Positions 22,706 through 35,150 of a stretch of DNA of 64,000 bases are shown here, in pieces. Position numbers and translations under genes: made by a program. The notes below the pieces were generated by a model. That model saw only the letters and a program-made list of their open reading frames with translations, did no database searches and had not been told where the DNA came from. Positions within the stretch are counted from its first letter, which is position 1. Each line of letters begins with the position of its first letter. The DNA is taken from contig CM060188.1 in the NCBI GenBank assembly GCA_030549335.1, positions 14,263,501 to 14,327,500 of the forward strand, written 5' to 3'. Source of the DNA: Pontederia crassipes (taxonomy: Eukaryota > Streptophyta > Magnoliopsida > Commelinales > Pontederiaceae).

Positions 22706-23295
22706 GTTGAGGTTCCATTTGGAAAGTGAAATGGTGATTTTTTCGAGTTTTACGTGAATAGTTGAATTGATAAATAAATTCAGAGTGTGTTTTAGTTATA
22801 GTTTGAATGAAGTGAAATATAATGATGAAAAATTAAAATGAAAAAGTTAATGTGAGAGTTTAAGTTTAAGGATAATTTGAATAAAACTAAGTATTATAAA
22901 TAAAAAAATATAATTTTTAAATTAATAAAAATAAAAGTACAAATTAAGATTTTTTTATTAATTTTTTGTTAAAAAATATAGAATTTAAATATAATCAATT
23001 ATATTGAAAAAATATTAATTTATTATTAAATAATAAATAACATTAAAATAATTATTTATAATAAATATATTATATTTAATAAATATAATATTTCATATAT
23101 AAGAAAGGCAAGAGTGAAATCTTTAAAAAATTGAAAGGAAAAAAAAAGAAATGTCAAATAAAAAAAGTTGAAAAAAACTAAACGATCAAGAGACCTGATT
23201 TCACCAAAAAGTGGAAGGCCGTGTGGAACCAGTGACTTGATTTCAAGTCTAGATTTTTGGTGGAATGAGATGGAATTAGTCCCTAATTCTATCTG
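22706..23295. repeat. MITE-like repeat, copy b (reverse)
   Basis: It begins GTTCCATTTGGAAAGTG and runs through GAATAGTTGAATTGATAAAT, the reverse of the conserved right part of copies a, c and e. The core is AT-rich. The right boundary is approximate and no target duplication is seen. Confidence 0.4.
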
Positions 23296-24405
23296 ATTAC
23301 AATTAGACCAACTGAGGTCAACCGCTTAGACCAACTAGTCAAAACAAAAGCAAAAAAAAAAAAAAAAAGATCAAGCTTGAGGTTTACGGTCATTGAGTCA
23401 GAATTTCTATTTTCTCGTTATTTTGGTCGTCAGGTAGCTATAGATTAATCAAATATTAGTTGCTCTATATATTACTGAATTCTTAATCATAAACAAAAGA
23501 ATAGACGATTATATCGATAATAAAACAATTAAGAAGTTTGTAATGCTTTAATTTAGAGCCCCCATCATGGGTTGCACACGTTTCCCATGGCGGATTACCT
23601 TGGTTTACTATGCAAAACAATTCCGGAAAAATGATTGATTCAATTACATTGGTTGATAGTTGATGCAATAAAATGCAAAAATTCAGAGTAATCTGATTAA
23701 TCTCAGAATTAAATATGAGGTGCTATAGGAAAAAAGATTATACAACGTGCCAATTGAAAACAAATCATCTGCATATTTGTCACATAAAAAAAACGACATA
23801 CACCCAGGTGACACGAAGTATAATTAATATACTGCATTATCCAAGATCATATGATTCGTCTCATGTGGTTTGGTTCAACAAAGAAGAATAATAGCGCAAT
23901 TATTCGAACCAATAATGTAAGTTTGTTTACCTGATGATTGACCACATTAATTTCAAATTAAAGGAGAAAATTAACTCTCTCATGTACGTACTACGTACAT
24001 AATATAACTTTATGTTATTTTTTCTGTCTCCTAGCTACTTCCTTAGTCGGATACTCGGATTTGTGACGATTTAATATTGATATGTTAAAAGGAAGGTACA
24101 TGATCATCTCTGAATTTTATGGTTTCCAGAAATTAATTGATCGATGCATGCATGCTGCAAATGGATATATACATACAAGCATACAACAAGTTGGCGATTC
24201 AATTATTGCAGGAAATTAAATTAAAGATGCCTGAACTGCATTGTTGACAGAAAGATGCCTTAGCATCACCAATCGCTGCCCCTTTTGTGCAATCTTTGCG
24301 GTCTTTATGCATATCATGTAATGGAGAGGACACATGATTTCTATTATTAGTTCTTCGTCACCTTCCTGTACGTGATATGCATTCATATGCAGTAATCATC
24401 TGACT
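23296..24405. other. Upstream spacer of GDSL gene 2
   Basis: AT-rich, with a poly(A) run near 23,351-23,368. No gene is recognised. Confidence 0.4.
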
Positions 24406-24410
24406 TGTTG

Positions 24411-24419
24411 TATATAAAT
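24411..24419 (+). promoter_or_regulatory. TATA box of GDSL gene 2
   Basis: TATATAAAT lies 90 bp before the chosen ATG (24,501). The open frame extends upstream to an ATG at 24,405, before the box, so that start is unlikely. Confidence 0.6.
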
Positions 24420-24500
24420 CTTGGGACGCTGGGTACCATTTCATCAAACGAACGCGTTGAAGTGTCTTCAGTTAACCCACCAACCGATCCCCACACCAAG

Positions 24501-26076
24501 ATGTTGTTGTTGCTGTTCTTGCCGAAGCGTCTGCAGCTGCTTGCACTCGCCGCGGCCGTCTCATGCCTTGTCCTCCTCCAGGCTCGCCTCTCCGTCGGGT
24601 GCTACTCGTCCATCTATAGCTTCGGCGATTCCATCACCGACAGCGGCAACGCCATCCGCTGCTGCGACTCGCACATGCTGGTCGCCCTCCCACCTTACGG
24701 CGAGACATTCTTCGGCCACCCCAACGGCCGCTTCTCCAACGGCCGCATCATCATAGACTTCATAGGTGCGTACATATATTCTCGATCGCATGCGTCGAAC
24801 CTATACGAACATAAATGTACATGTAAATGATTGCGTGCGTGCATGCCTGCACACTGTGCGCGCAGCGGATGCGATGGGGTTGCCGTTTCTGACGCCGTAC
24901 CTGGCCGGCAAGAGAGCGGAGGACTTCCGGCACGGCGCCAACTTGGCCGTCGGAGGTGCTACCGCTCTCAACAGAAGCTTCTTCGAGTCCAAAGGATTCG
25001 ACCTCTATGGAAGCGATCACTCGTTGGACGTTCAGATCCGATGGCTGAAGCAGCTGCTCGAGTTGACGTCCTCCTCTTATAATCAAAGTAAGCATGCTTC
25101 GTAGTACGTTTGAAAGTTGAAACGATCATGTGCACATTCAACATATGCACGCCGTTCGCGGGCTTTCTGTGCGTGCATTGCATTCGTTAAACTTGCAAAT
25201 GTTTTCGGACAGGCTCCAAAGAGATACTAAGCAAATCGTTACTCATCGTGGGAGAGATCGGAGAGAACGACTACCGCCGTATCCTCTCTAAGGTCAGGCA
25301 AAGGACGAAGCTCCGGCGTTATGTGCCGGTCATCGTCGGCAAGATCGCCACGGCCATAAGTGTAAACTCCTTAATTAGTTCCCCTTTGAAATCTCATATA
25401 TACATATATATCTCTAATCCTTTCCTCACAACGCTAACGTGACATGATCATGCATGCAGGAGCTGATCGAAATGGGGGCCAAGACGCTGCTGGTGCCGGG
25501 GAGCTTCCCGAACGGGTGCAGTCCGGACACGCTCACCGTCTTCAAGAGCACGAAGGCCCGGGACTACGACCCGAAGACGGGATGCCATCGGCTGTGGAAC
25601 AAGTTCGCAAAGTACCACAACACGATGCTGAAACGAGAGCTCGACGTTCTCCGCCGACTTCACCCTCACGTACTCATCAGCTTCGCGGATTACTTCGAGG
25701 CCTCCATGGCCATCATCAACAATCCGGCGGCAAACGGTGATCAAACTGCATGCGTGCATCCCTCTATGCATTTCCTACTCATGACTCATTAAATATTGCG
25801 AATAAATTGGTGCTCGATCGATCTGCAGGGTTCAATCAAACTCCGGTCGCATGCTGCGGAGGCAACGGGCCTTACAACTTCAACAAGTCAATGCTGTGCG
25901 GCAGCAAGGGGTCGAACGTGTGCCCGGACCCGTCGAAGCTCTTCTCGTGGGACGGCGTGCACCCGACGGAGGCGGCGTACGAGTCCATCGCCCGCAGCTT
26001 GGTTTCGGGAGTGCACGCGGACCCTCCATTCGCCACTGCCTGCCCTTACCTTCGCCAATCCACTGCTCAAATCTAA
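24501..26076 (+). CDS. GDSL esterase/lipase 2
   Basis: Exons: 24501-24765, 24866-25087, 25213-25361, 25460-25736, 25829-26076; 386 residues, phases 1,1,0,1. A signal peptide or anchor-like hydrophobic stretch spans residues 11-33. Block I is YSFGDSITDSGN with Ser44. Block II is GANLAVGGATAL. The DxxH motif is SWDGVHPTEA with Asp346 and His349. Block III reads GEIGENDYRR instead of GEIGGNDYN: the Gly before the oxyanion-hole Asn is Glu, and Arg-Arg follows. The cluster word VPGNFPIGC is here VPGSFPNGC. It is a close tandem duplicate of gene 3, sharing intron sites, coding sequence and about 40 bp of the 3' flank. Unlike genes 1, 4 and 5 it is GC-rich in all exons. It may be an active hydrolase with changed specificity; the change at block III leaves activity open. 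Confidence 0.9.
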
Positions 26077-26981
26077 TTGAAGCCGACGGATCGAGTTGGA
26101 TCGAGAGAGAATAATAATCATAATAATATCATCTATACGATCTGTCTTGCGTACGTAAGTTCTCGTGTGTTTTGGCTTAATATATAAACGAAAAGAAAAC
26201 AAGAAAAAAATGCATCAATAACCTACCTGTACGATGTAACTTGATTTATATATGTATGATTGAGTGAATTAGTTTCAATTAATGGATCAAATTAATTATT
26301 TGCTGGCGTGCGATATGTATATCCTGAGGATACAATGTGTATGTCCTTGCATTTATTTTCCTATCAAGCCATGGTTATGGGTCGTGCATTTGGTTGGTTC
26401 AATGGGAAAAATATAAAGTTAAAAACAATATATAAATTATATTTTATTGGTTAAGATGAAAAACGTTTCCTCCTATTGTATTCTCCACGCTCTCGATGCA
26501 TGAGTATAAAAGAATTTTCTTTTCGATGGAGCATGAGCATAAAAGGGTACATTTGTATACTTTGAATTTTGCTTTTTTATGCCTAAACTCACACAGTTAG
26601 CACAATCAATCAAATATTTATATCTGTCACAATATTTGAAACGAAATAAACACAACATAAAAGTATTGCAACAATTTTTTTATGTAATTTAACCACGGTT
26701 TAAACATGCATAAATTGGTATTACAAATATAGCACATGATGATATTAATATAGCTTACCAATGGGGGATGAAGAGTTGATAACTAAGTTCTAATGGTAGA
26801 TGAAAGAGTTAATAAGTAAGCTGTGTAATGGCGATCCATAAGATCTCAGCCACAAAGCATGCATCCGATGACAAGATTAGTTATCCGTGCAGAACAAATT
26901 TTCATATAAAAGGTTGATATCTTCGCCGAGAGACACGTGTCTTTCGTGCGTGCCTACAGGCAGAAAAGTTATAATAACTAA
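26077..26981. other. Downstream flank of GDSL gene 2
   Basis: The first 40 bp (from CTAATTGAAGCCGACGGATC) match the flank of gene 3. AATAATAATCATAATAAT near 26,110 may act as a polyadenylation signal. The rest is AT-rich without genes. Confidence 0.4.
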
Positions 26982-27389
26982 GGGCCTTGTTTGATTTAAA
27001 ATTCATTAAGAGAAGGAAAGATAAACAGTAAAAAGAAAAATGATGGAAGAAAATATAAAAGAACGAAAGTGAATGGTTAATTTTGTTTGATTGATATCAT
27101 TAAAAAGAAGAGAAAGAAATGAAAATTAAGTGATTAATTTTTTTAGACGATTTTATTTTATATATATAATTATATGTTAAATTTATTTAGTTAAAATTGG
27201 AAACAAGTCTTTTCTTTTTTTTCATTTCGATTTGAGAAAAAAAAATGAAACATTAAAGAGAAATGAAAAGAAAAGAAAAAAACTTTCTCCTTTTTTTTTC
27301 TTATCTAATTTAAACTCAATCAAATAAAGAAAATAAATTTTTCTCATTTTTCTTTCTATTTTTTTTTTTACCTCCAACCAAACAAACCC
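26982..27389. mobile_element. Tourist-like (PIF/Harbinger) MITE
   Basis: The element is 408 bp with ends GGGCCTTGTTTGATTT and, reversed, GGGTTTGTTTGGTTGG, flanked on both sides by TAA (26,979-26,981 and 27,390-27,392). TWA target duplications and GGG...TTTGTTTGG ends are typical of Tourist MITEs. It carries no transposase frame. Confidence 0.7.
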
Positions 27390-27392
27390 TAA

Positions 27393-29767
27393 ATAAAGTT
27401 TGTTACAAATATTAAAATCATCATCCTTTTTACTACATTCATAAATTATTTCTTCCCTATTATACGGTTTATTTAATGTCACTCCATAATTCTTGACATG
27501 ACTCCTATCTTATCCATTTTACACTTACTTTTTTACACTATAACACAATCTTATATTTTATAAGGAAGACCAAGAGTGTCTTATCTCTTTTTCCATCAAA
27601 AAATTTATTATTTTGTAATATTAATATAATATTTATGTATTTAATTATTTATAATATTAGTAGACGAATCGTCCCTTTCTCATTCTTCAATAATAAAATT
27701 ATTATTATATTTTCACCTTTTTTACTGCAATTGTTCTATTACAGTGCATATATTTTATTCAGATTATTTAATATTTATTTTAAGTTTTTACTTGTGTATG
27801 ATATATATAATATTGGTTAATTCTATTAGTTATGTTAATCAAAATTAAAATCGTAAGCTATATTTACTTCTACCTTTTCAATTATTGCTATATTCTTCGA
27901 GTTTTAAAAATATTTAATATCACTTGCTTGATGAATTTGAAAAAAAATAAAAACATGTTAAATTTAATCATAACCACAAACTCCACAAATAATTATTTAA
28001 TTTTAAAATATGAATTAAATAATAAGTAAATACAAAAATATTAACATAGAATACTAAATGAGTGATTCATTTGTTATTTTGTTCGGAGAGTGATGTATTA
28101 GCAGTTAGCATTTTAAAACAGTAGAAAACAATGGGCAAGATGGGTAAGATGGAGTGGCATTAAACGCAACCTCCTATTCAAAACTCATATATAACTGTGA
28201 GATTGTGCTCTTATGTTTTTTACACAAATTTCCCCTAATGTAATTATATGAATCTATAAATTTTATATAACATATTTGTTTTAAAATTTATTCTTTTTCT
28301 ACTTTCCTTTATATTCGTTTATCAAATCATCATATTTCTTTCAATTAAGTATTACACATTATATATTCTTTCATGTACATTATTCAATAGAAGCTTCGTA
28401 GAATTTTGATTTCAAAACATATACAATATATGATAATTATTTTTTAAAGAAATTAAATACTTCTATTTATTTTTCTACATAACAGTTAAGTTAATATATT
28501 ACTTTAGTTAATTTTATTTTTTATTGAATAATTAAATTGAATATACGATATTGTCTTTCAGTTAATTATGATGTTAGAAATTATTTTTTTTATCAAAATA
28601 TCATCCTCTCAGTAACATAAGTATAATTTGTGATAAACAAATGGACAATGAAAAATAGTTGAGAAAATTGTACAATATCTAAAATTATTCTATTTTACTT
28701 ACGTACTATTGTATCATATTTATTCATGACTCACTTGGATCATCAAATATTTTAACCATCATTTGATTTTGATTAATTGTTCATTGTTCAAAATTTCTAC
28801 TTTCATAAATTATTACATTCATTATCAGTTGTGAAGCCACTCCTAGCTTTTCTACCTCCGCCACTGCTCATCACTATACAAGATTGAGATTAATTAGATA
28901 AATAAAAAGTTTTATATTATTTGCAAATCAGACTTAGCATAAAAAAACTTAAATAAGCCAGGCATGGACTATGAAGATAAAAAAGAAGAAGGAAAGCTTA
29001 TCCTATATAATTCATTGCTTATTTTAGTTTTAAGAAGTATCTTCTAAAAGAATTACATATAAACTTCTATTATGTAATAATTTACGGTGGCTTCTTTTAT
29101 TAGTGTTGGGCATTTTTACTCCTATCTAACAAAATGGAGTAAACAATAATGTTTAGAGTGACAATATAGGCACCCTTAATTTATCCATAAGATTCTTATT
29201 TCAAAAAAATAAGTTTATCTTTTAAAAAGTGCCACTATTGCCACTTTATTTAATTAACAAGATATTAAAATATTCACTACTCAAATTAAAATATTTATTA
29301 GAGTGATAATACTGTTATCCTTTAAAAAATAAGTGAAGCCAAAGTAAAATTAGGTTAGACCATATTCAAGAACAGTTTTCATGATGTATGAGAAAAAGGG
29401 ATTTTTGTAATTTTAACATTATATAAGTCAATAAAATTAGTAGGAAGTTCCCATAATGCCAAATATATTTTGACATATATTATCCTCCGAACATTGAGAT
29501 AAATTTGATAAATATTGGACTAACGACTTGTGTGAATATGCTGAAGGGAGGTAGAAATAAGTAACTTTTAAAAAAAACTAAGTTACCATTGCAAAACTCA
29601 GTATCATCAAGAAAAATTATTAAAGGACAAAAAAGGATCAACGATAAGTATTTGGTTTTGTGAATGTAGAAATAACGATGCGTAGATTGAAAAATTAGCG
29701 ACATCACAATGGAAAAGAAATAAAGAACGGCGGACAATTACTTCAATTAGAATAATTGAGGGCAATG
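27393..29767. other. Very AT-rich spacer
   Basis: No gene is supported. There are only short AT-driven frames and poly(T)/poly(A) runs. Confidence 0.4.
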
Positions 29768-30300
29768 TTGTAACACCCGATCTGATCATCGATCAGGATT
29801 GTATAATGGGTCAGGTCAGATCGATTGGACCGGATCGAACCAAATGATCGGACCGAGTAATATAAATTAATAAAATAGGTTTAAGTGACTATTATAATAT
29901 TATTAATATATATTATTTAGCAAAATATAATATAATATAATGAAATAATTCAAAATAAATAATATAATAAAATAAGCATAAATTAAATCATCAATCAAAT
30001 ATTTTATAAACAAAAAACTTGTGAGTAATTATAAAAAAATAAAGATATTAATAAAATTTTATATATATGACAAAGAAAAATATTGAAATATAAATTCAAG
30101 TGTATATATGTATATATGATATTAAAAAAATTAATAAAATTTATTAAATTTTTTAATATCATATATGCATATATACACTATAAATTTTGTATATTTTATT
30201 TGTTTTATATTTTACAATTTGATCCGATCAGGTTGATCAATCTCATCAAATTAGTCGATTGAATTCGAGCCCGAATTTGATCGGATCAAAATAAGTCAAC
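29768..30300. repeat. Possible foldback repeat with a central hairpin
   Basis: The left part starts TGTAACACCCGATCTGATC; the right part has GATCCGATCAGG and GATCGGATCAAA words. In the middle, 30,099-30,179 is a near-perfect inverted repeat: the arms begin AGTGTATATATG and end CATATATACACT, each about 38 nt with a very short loop. A related end (reverse complement TGTAACATCCGATCAGACC) occurs at about 39,290-39,308. Confidence 0.4.
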
Positions 30301-32170
30301 TGTGACCAAATTTTGAATGATCCACAAATCATTTTAGTGCCCAGACATTGATGCGATCAATCCTACGAGCCGGTCTTATTGAGTAGGTAATAAAAGTTGT
30401 GGTTACATGTATACTATTTTTCGATGATTCGTATAATTTTACCAATAGAGAATCCACTATATTGTGGCACTGTCCACTTGAGTGGCTTAATGCACTATTT
30501 AAGTGAGCATCATATATCCTTTTCCAATTTCTATCAATATGCTCCACAACATTATGTGGTCCATGTGCAATGCTCGGGACTCGGGAGGAAAATCTTATGC
30601 ACCTTCCAAAAGTAACCAATGCAAACAAAGTCCACGGACGTCTCCATCGATATTTTCTTTTTGGCACTCACTTTACTCCTCTGTTAGTTTTTCCTTAAAA
30701 AATTTCCCTTGTAGTCATGCAAATTGTGCCTTTTTCTAAATGGCAAGAAAAAACTTTGGAGTCCATCTAAGAAATTCATTGAAATCATGCTTTAGAAATT
30801 ATTATCAAATATATATATATAAATATATATATATATTAGTATCCGAGAAGCGGAACGATGATTTGATTTGTGCAATATTAATAATTACGTGTATTATTCA
30901 TCATTTAAAAATTAACTTATTATTAAACTTACTTAATTCAATAAAATCATGTTAAAATTTATGATAATTTTTTTTTATAAAATTGAGACCTTTTATTTAA
31001 AAAAGAAAAGACTCGTTCACTTTCCTCAATTTTTGTCGTCATTTTCTATGCATATTTTTTCCTGATCCTGACTGAGGCCTTCTCACAGCCATTGTCTTGA
31101 TGTGGGGGCACGACTTAATTTCTTATTCTTGGGACGAGCATTTTAATTCGTACGCTGCCGTGCCAATCGAGACCGAGACTGCTCACTCTTTGCATCGTGT
31201 TCCCCGGGGCCGCGCCTCAGTGCATAATTAAGCATTTGCATAATTTGACAAAAGGCAAAAGAATAAAATAACTTCTACGTTCATTTCATTTTCGCCAAAG
31301 AAGGTATTCTTGACATATGCATGGCAAGTGCTTCTGTTCTTGATTTTAATAGATTACATATGCAAATTCAATTACAATTTTAATAATTGCATAGCATGTA
31401 CATGTTGGAACAAATCAGAACTCGGTTCTTCAACGTATCGCATATGTATATTCTATTTTTTATTATTCTAATTCATAACTTAATTTAACGTTTGGCGGTT
31501 AAAAATTATGAATGTAAAAAAAAAGAGAACATGATTCAGTAAAAAAACAATTCTTATTATTTCTTTTAAGTTTAATCAGAAAATTGTGTATTTTCTTGAT
31601 TTTTTTTTCTTATCTGGATTTCAGAAAAAATGTAACTGGGCCGCTACCCGAGCGGTGCTGCCATTCTGCCGCACAAGGCTCAGAAAAATCACAAGTGCCA
31701 CGCGTCGGTCAAAGGCGTCCGGTGCGCGCCACGTCAACGTCTCATCACCATGAGTGTTCTTTTTTCTGGCAGGAAAATAAAAGCCCCAACAATAAATGAC
31801 GATAACTGTCAACTAACTTATTATAGGAAATAATTACTCTGGCCTTAATTTATATTATCTATAAAATTTCGAGTTCCGGGTAAAATTTAATATTTTCAAA
31901 GATCGTGTCTTTGCGTTAAAAAAACACCCAAACGCTGAGGGCTTCGCTTTAATTTCTAAACTTTGTATCTGAATGATCGAGGATCGCGACTAATTGAAAG
32001 TGTTTAAGCCGAAGGGTAATAAATAAACTTTAAACATGATTAATCCAAAATCGATTCAATCAAAAGCATAGTTCTGATATTTTTTAGGTCGATACCATGT
32101 ATAAATTTACTAGCTTTAGATTAATTCGATAATTAGATAATCAGACAGAGAACGATATTAATAATATGTG
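30301..32170. other. Upstream spacer of GDSL gene 3
   Basis: No gene is recognised. A 112-codon minus frame (30,667-30,329) has no known domain. A GC-rich patch is seen at 31,635-31,745. Confidence 0.4.
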
Positions 32171-32180
32171 GAGTGATGTT

Positions 32181-32192
32181 TTATATATATAA
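32181..32192 (+). promoter_or_regulatory. Probable TATA box of GDSL gene 3
   Basis: TTATATATATAA lies about 95 bp before the ATG, matching the spacing of the TATA box in gene 2. The AT-rich context makes the call modest. Confidence 0.4.
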
Positions 32193-32278
32193 TAGTAATG
32201 ATTTTGAGACGACCCTTTGCATTGTGAAACGAAAGCGTTGGATAGTCCTATGCTACTTGATTCCATGCGTGAAACGAG

Positions 32279-33841
32279 ATGATGTTCTCTGTCATCGCCA
32301 TCTTCTTCTTCTTGTCGGCGAAGCGTCTGCAGCTCCTTGCGCTCGCCGCAGCCGTCTCATGTCCTTTTCCCCTCCACGCTCGCGCCTCTGCCGTCGGTTG
32401 CTATTCGGCCATCTTTAACATCGGCGATTCCATCTCCGACAGCGGAAATTCCATGCACTTACAGGACTCGCACATGCTGGTCAGCCACCCGCCTTACGGC
32501 CAGACCTTCTTCGGCCACCCCAGTGGCCGCTTCTCCGACGGCCGCATCGTCGTGGACTTCATAGGTGCTTGCGTGCATACATGCTCCATCACGTCGAACG
32601 AATCGGCTCTTAGTTAATGTACTTGGATTTGCCTGCGTGTGCAGCGGATGCGATGGGTTTACCATCTCCGACGCCATATCTGGTCGGCCGGAGCGTTGAC
32701 GACTTCAGATACGGCGCCAATTTGGCCGTCGGGGGCGCGACCGCTCTCAACAGAAGCTCTTTAGAGTCAGAGACAGTCGACCTCTACGGAACAGATCACT
32801 CATTGGACGTTCAGATCCGATGGTTGAAGCAGCTGCTCGAGTCGATGTCCTCCTCCTATGATCAAAGTAAATTAATTAAGAACGCTTTGTAGACGTAACA
32901 CTAAGATCACGTACATGTAGCTCGCATTCAACTCACTGAACGCTTACGCACAGGCTCCAAAGATATACTGAGTAGCTCACTGGTCATCGTGGGGATCGGA
33001 GTGAACGATTACCGTCGCATATTGATCGCGCGAACCAGGCAGAGGACGAAGCTCCGGCCTTACGTGCCGGCCGTGGTCGGCAAGATTGCAACGGGCATAA
33101 GCGTACGTAAGGCCTGCCCCTTCCCCACCTTTGATATCGATTAATAGCTTTATCTAGTACAATGTTGACGTAAGTTAATCATGCATGCGTGCGTGCAGGA
33201 GTTGATCGAAATGGGGGCCAAGACGTTGCTTGTGACGGGGAGCTTCCCGACGGGTTGCAGTCCCGACGTGCTCACCTACATCAAGAGCATGAAGGCCCGG
33301 GACTACGACCCGAAGACGGGATGCCATCGGCTTTGGAACGATTTCGCGAAGTACCACAAAGCGATGCTTAAACGAGAGCTTGAAGTGATCCGCCACCTCC
33401 AGCCTCACGTCCTCGTCAGCTTCGCGGATTATTTCGAGGCCTCCATGGCCATCATCAAGAATCCGGAGGCAAATGGTGATCAAGCTGCACGCAATGCATC
33501 CTCTCTCTCTTTCTCTGTATATAATATAATAATGATGATGATGATATATATACATAAGACGTATATAACCATAACCATGATCGATATCTGTAGGGTTCAA
33601 GCCAACTCTGGTCGCGTGCTGCGGAGGCGACGGGCCTTACAACTACGACGCGCTGGTGCTGTGCGGGAGCGAAGGGTCGAACGTGTGCCCGGACCCGTCG
33701 AAGTTGTTCTCGTGGGACGGCGTGCACTCCACGGAGGCGGCGTACGAGTTCATGGCCCGGGGCTTGGTGTCGGGAGTGCACGCGGACCCTCCCTTCGCCA
33801 CAGCCTGTCCCCACCTTCTCCAATCCGCTGCTCAAATCTAA
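32279..33841 (+). CDS. GDSL esterase/lipase 3
   Basis: Exons: 32279-32564, 32645-32866, 32954-33102, 33199-33475, 33594-33841; 393 residues, phases 1,1,0,1. Two ATGs stand in tandem (32,279 and 32,282); either could start. A hydrophobic N-terminus covers residues 4-38. Block I is FNIGDSISDSGN (Ser51), where the cluster has FSFGDS. Block II is GANLAVGGATAL. Block III reads VGIGVNDYRR: the Glu of GEIG is missing and the Gly before Asn is Val. The DxxH motif is SWDGVHSTEA (Asp353, His356). It is the tandem sister of gene 2 but more altered around the serine and the oxyanion hole, so weak or different activity is possible. The Ser, Asn, Asp and His are all retained and no frame break is seen, so it is not called a pseudogene. 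Confidence 0.88.
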
Positions 33842-34560
33842 TTGAAGCTGACGGATCGAGTGGGATCGATATATAAATGTTCAAATCTACATGTATATAT
33901 GTTCTTTGCCAATTGGTGACAAGTGACCATTTATATATATAGTGGACTTTTAAATATTATTAAATTTTATAATGGATGTAATCATTTTTAAATTTTTTAT
34001 GATGTAAAATTATTATTTTTATTATATCATCTAAACTATTCATAAAGAAAGGTACGTATAAAAATAAATACGTCTACCTATCTATATGCATGGGGACACA
34101 TATGAGGGTACAGTTATAATATAAAAATCATTTTTACAACAGGTGGATCCACTACATATGATGACAATTACAATTAAAATTTTCCGCTCATAAACAGTAA
34201 TTCTCCTTCTTCGTATTCAATTAATTCCGTCTCCCGTGAGGTGTAAAGAAAGAATATTATGGTTTGCATTCAGAATTGTATTTTCTGGGGCACGTAACTC
34301 TACAACATTTTTAACCATTTTTCAACGGAAATCTCACGAAATTCATTGGAAAATTTAGTTTTGGACGGAGAGAACGTCGTCGGAATAACTCTTGTTGGTG
34401 GCCGAAGTAGAGAGAGAGCTCACCAGAGCCGTAGATCGAGTCGAGGGAGGTCGACGAAGTCGAAAGAGAGAGGCGTGGGAGGGGGAAAAGTAGAGAGGGA
34501 GAAGTTGCCGAAGTCGTGGGAGGGGGAAAATTAGACGGGGAAGATGGGGGATGAAATTAA
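33842..34560. other. Downstream flank of GDSL gene 3
   Basis: It starts with the 3' flank shared with gene 2. The rest is AT-rich except for a purine-rich patch at 34,400-34,555. Confidence 0.4.
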
Positions 34561-35150
34561 AGTTGCCGAAGGAAATTACCGATGGATGGAACCCATAAAA
34601 ATTTTTAATAATAAAATATTAAATATATATATATTTATATTATATATATGTTATTATTATTTTAGTTTCACACGGTACTATCAAAGGTTTCTCATTCGTT
34701 AGTATTATCAAAGGTTAGACTGTCAGTAATAATGTTATTAAAACATTATCATATATATTATATTATATTATATTATATATATAATATTATAGTAAAAGTT
34801 ATCGATGGGTCTACCTTTCGATTGGACAAAAATTCGTCTGTACTACCGAAGGTTAGACCCATCGGTAATAATAATGTGAAAATATTAATCATATATTTTA
34901 TATTATATTATATATATAATATTATAATAATAGTCATTGGCTATGTCTAACCATCGGTAGTATTGACGATAATTCCAAAAGTTAGGCCTTTTGATAATTT
35001 TAATAATAAAATATTAAGCATATATTTGTATTATATCGCATATATATTATTATTAAATATAATTATTCACAGATTTAGTCTTTAAAATTACTTACATTCG
35101 TCGATAATTTCAAATGATTTATCGACGAAATTTTTTCGTCCGTAGCAGTG
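34560..35150. repeat. Repeats of a possible CACTA-type terminus
   Basis: Words such as ACCGAAGGTTAGACCCATCG and the inverted CTAACCATCGGTAGTATTG recur about every 110 bp between AT-rich blocks. The stretch ends CGACGAAATTTTTTCGTC then CGTAGCAGTG. Reversed, this gives a CACTG... end with subterminal inverted repeats, as in CACTA elements. No partner end is found. Confidence 0.35.

Noticed and set aside
24405-24500. Upstream ATG as start of GDSL gene 2
   Set aside because: It lies before the TATA box at 24,411.
25444-25771. Overlapping frames on both strands over GDSL gene 2 exon 4
   Set aside because: GC-rich shadows of the real frame.
30329-30667. 112-codon minus ORF as a gene
   Set aside because: No domain, no signal, AT-rich spacer context.
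33181-33876. 231-codon plus frame as a separate gene
   Set aside because: It is exon 4 of GDSL gene 3 read on through intron 4 into a wrong frame of exon 5.
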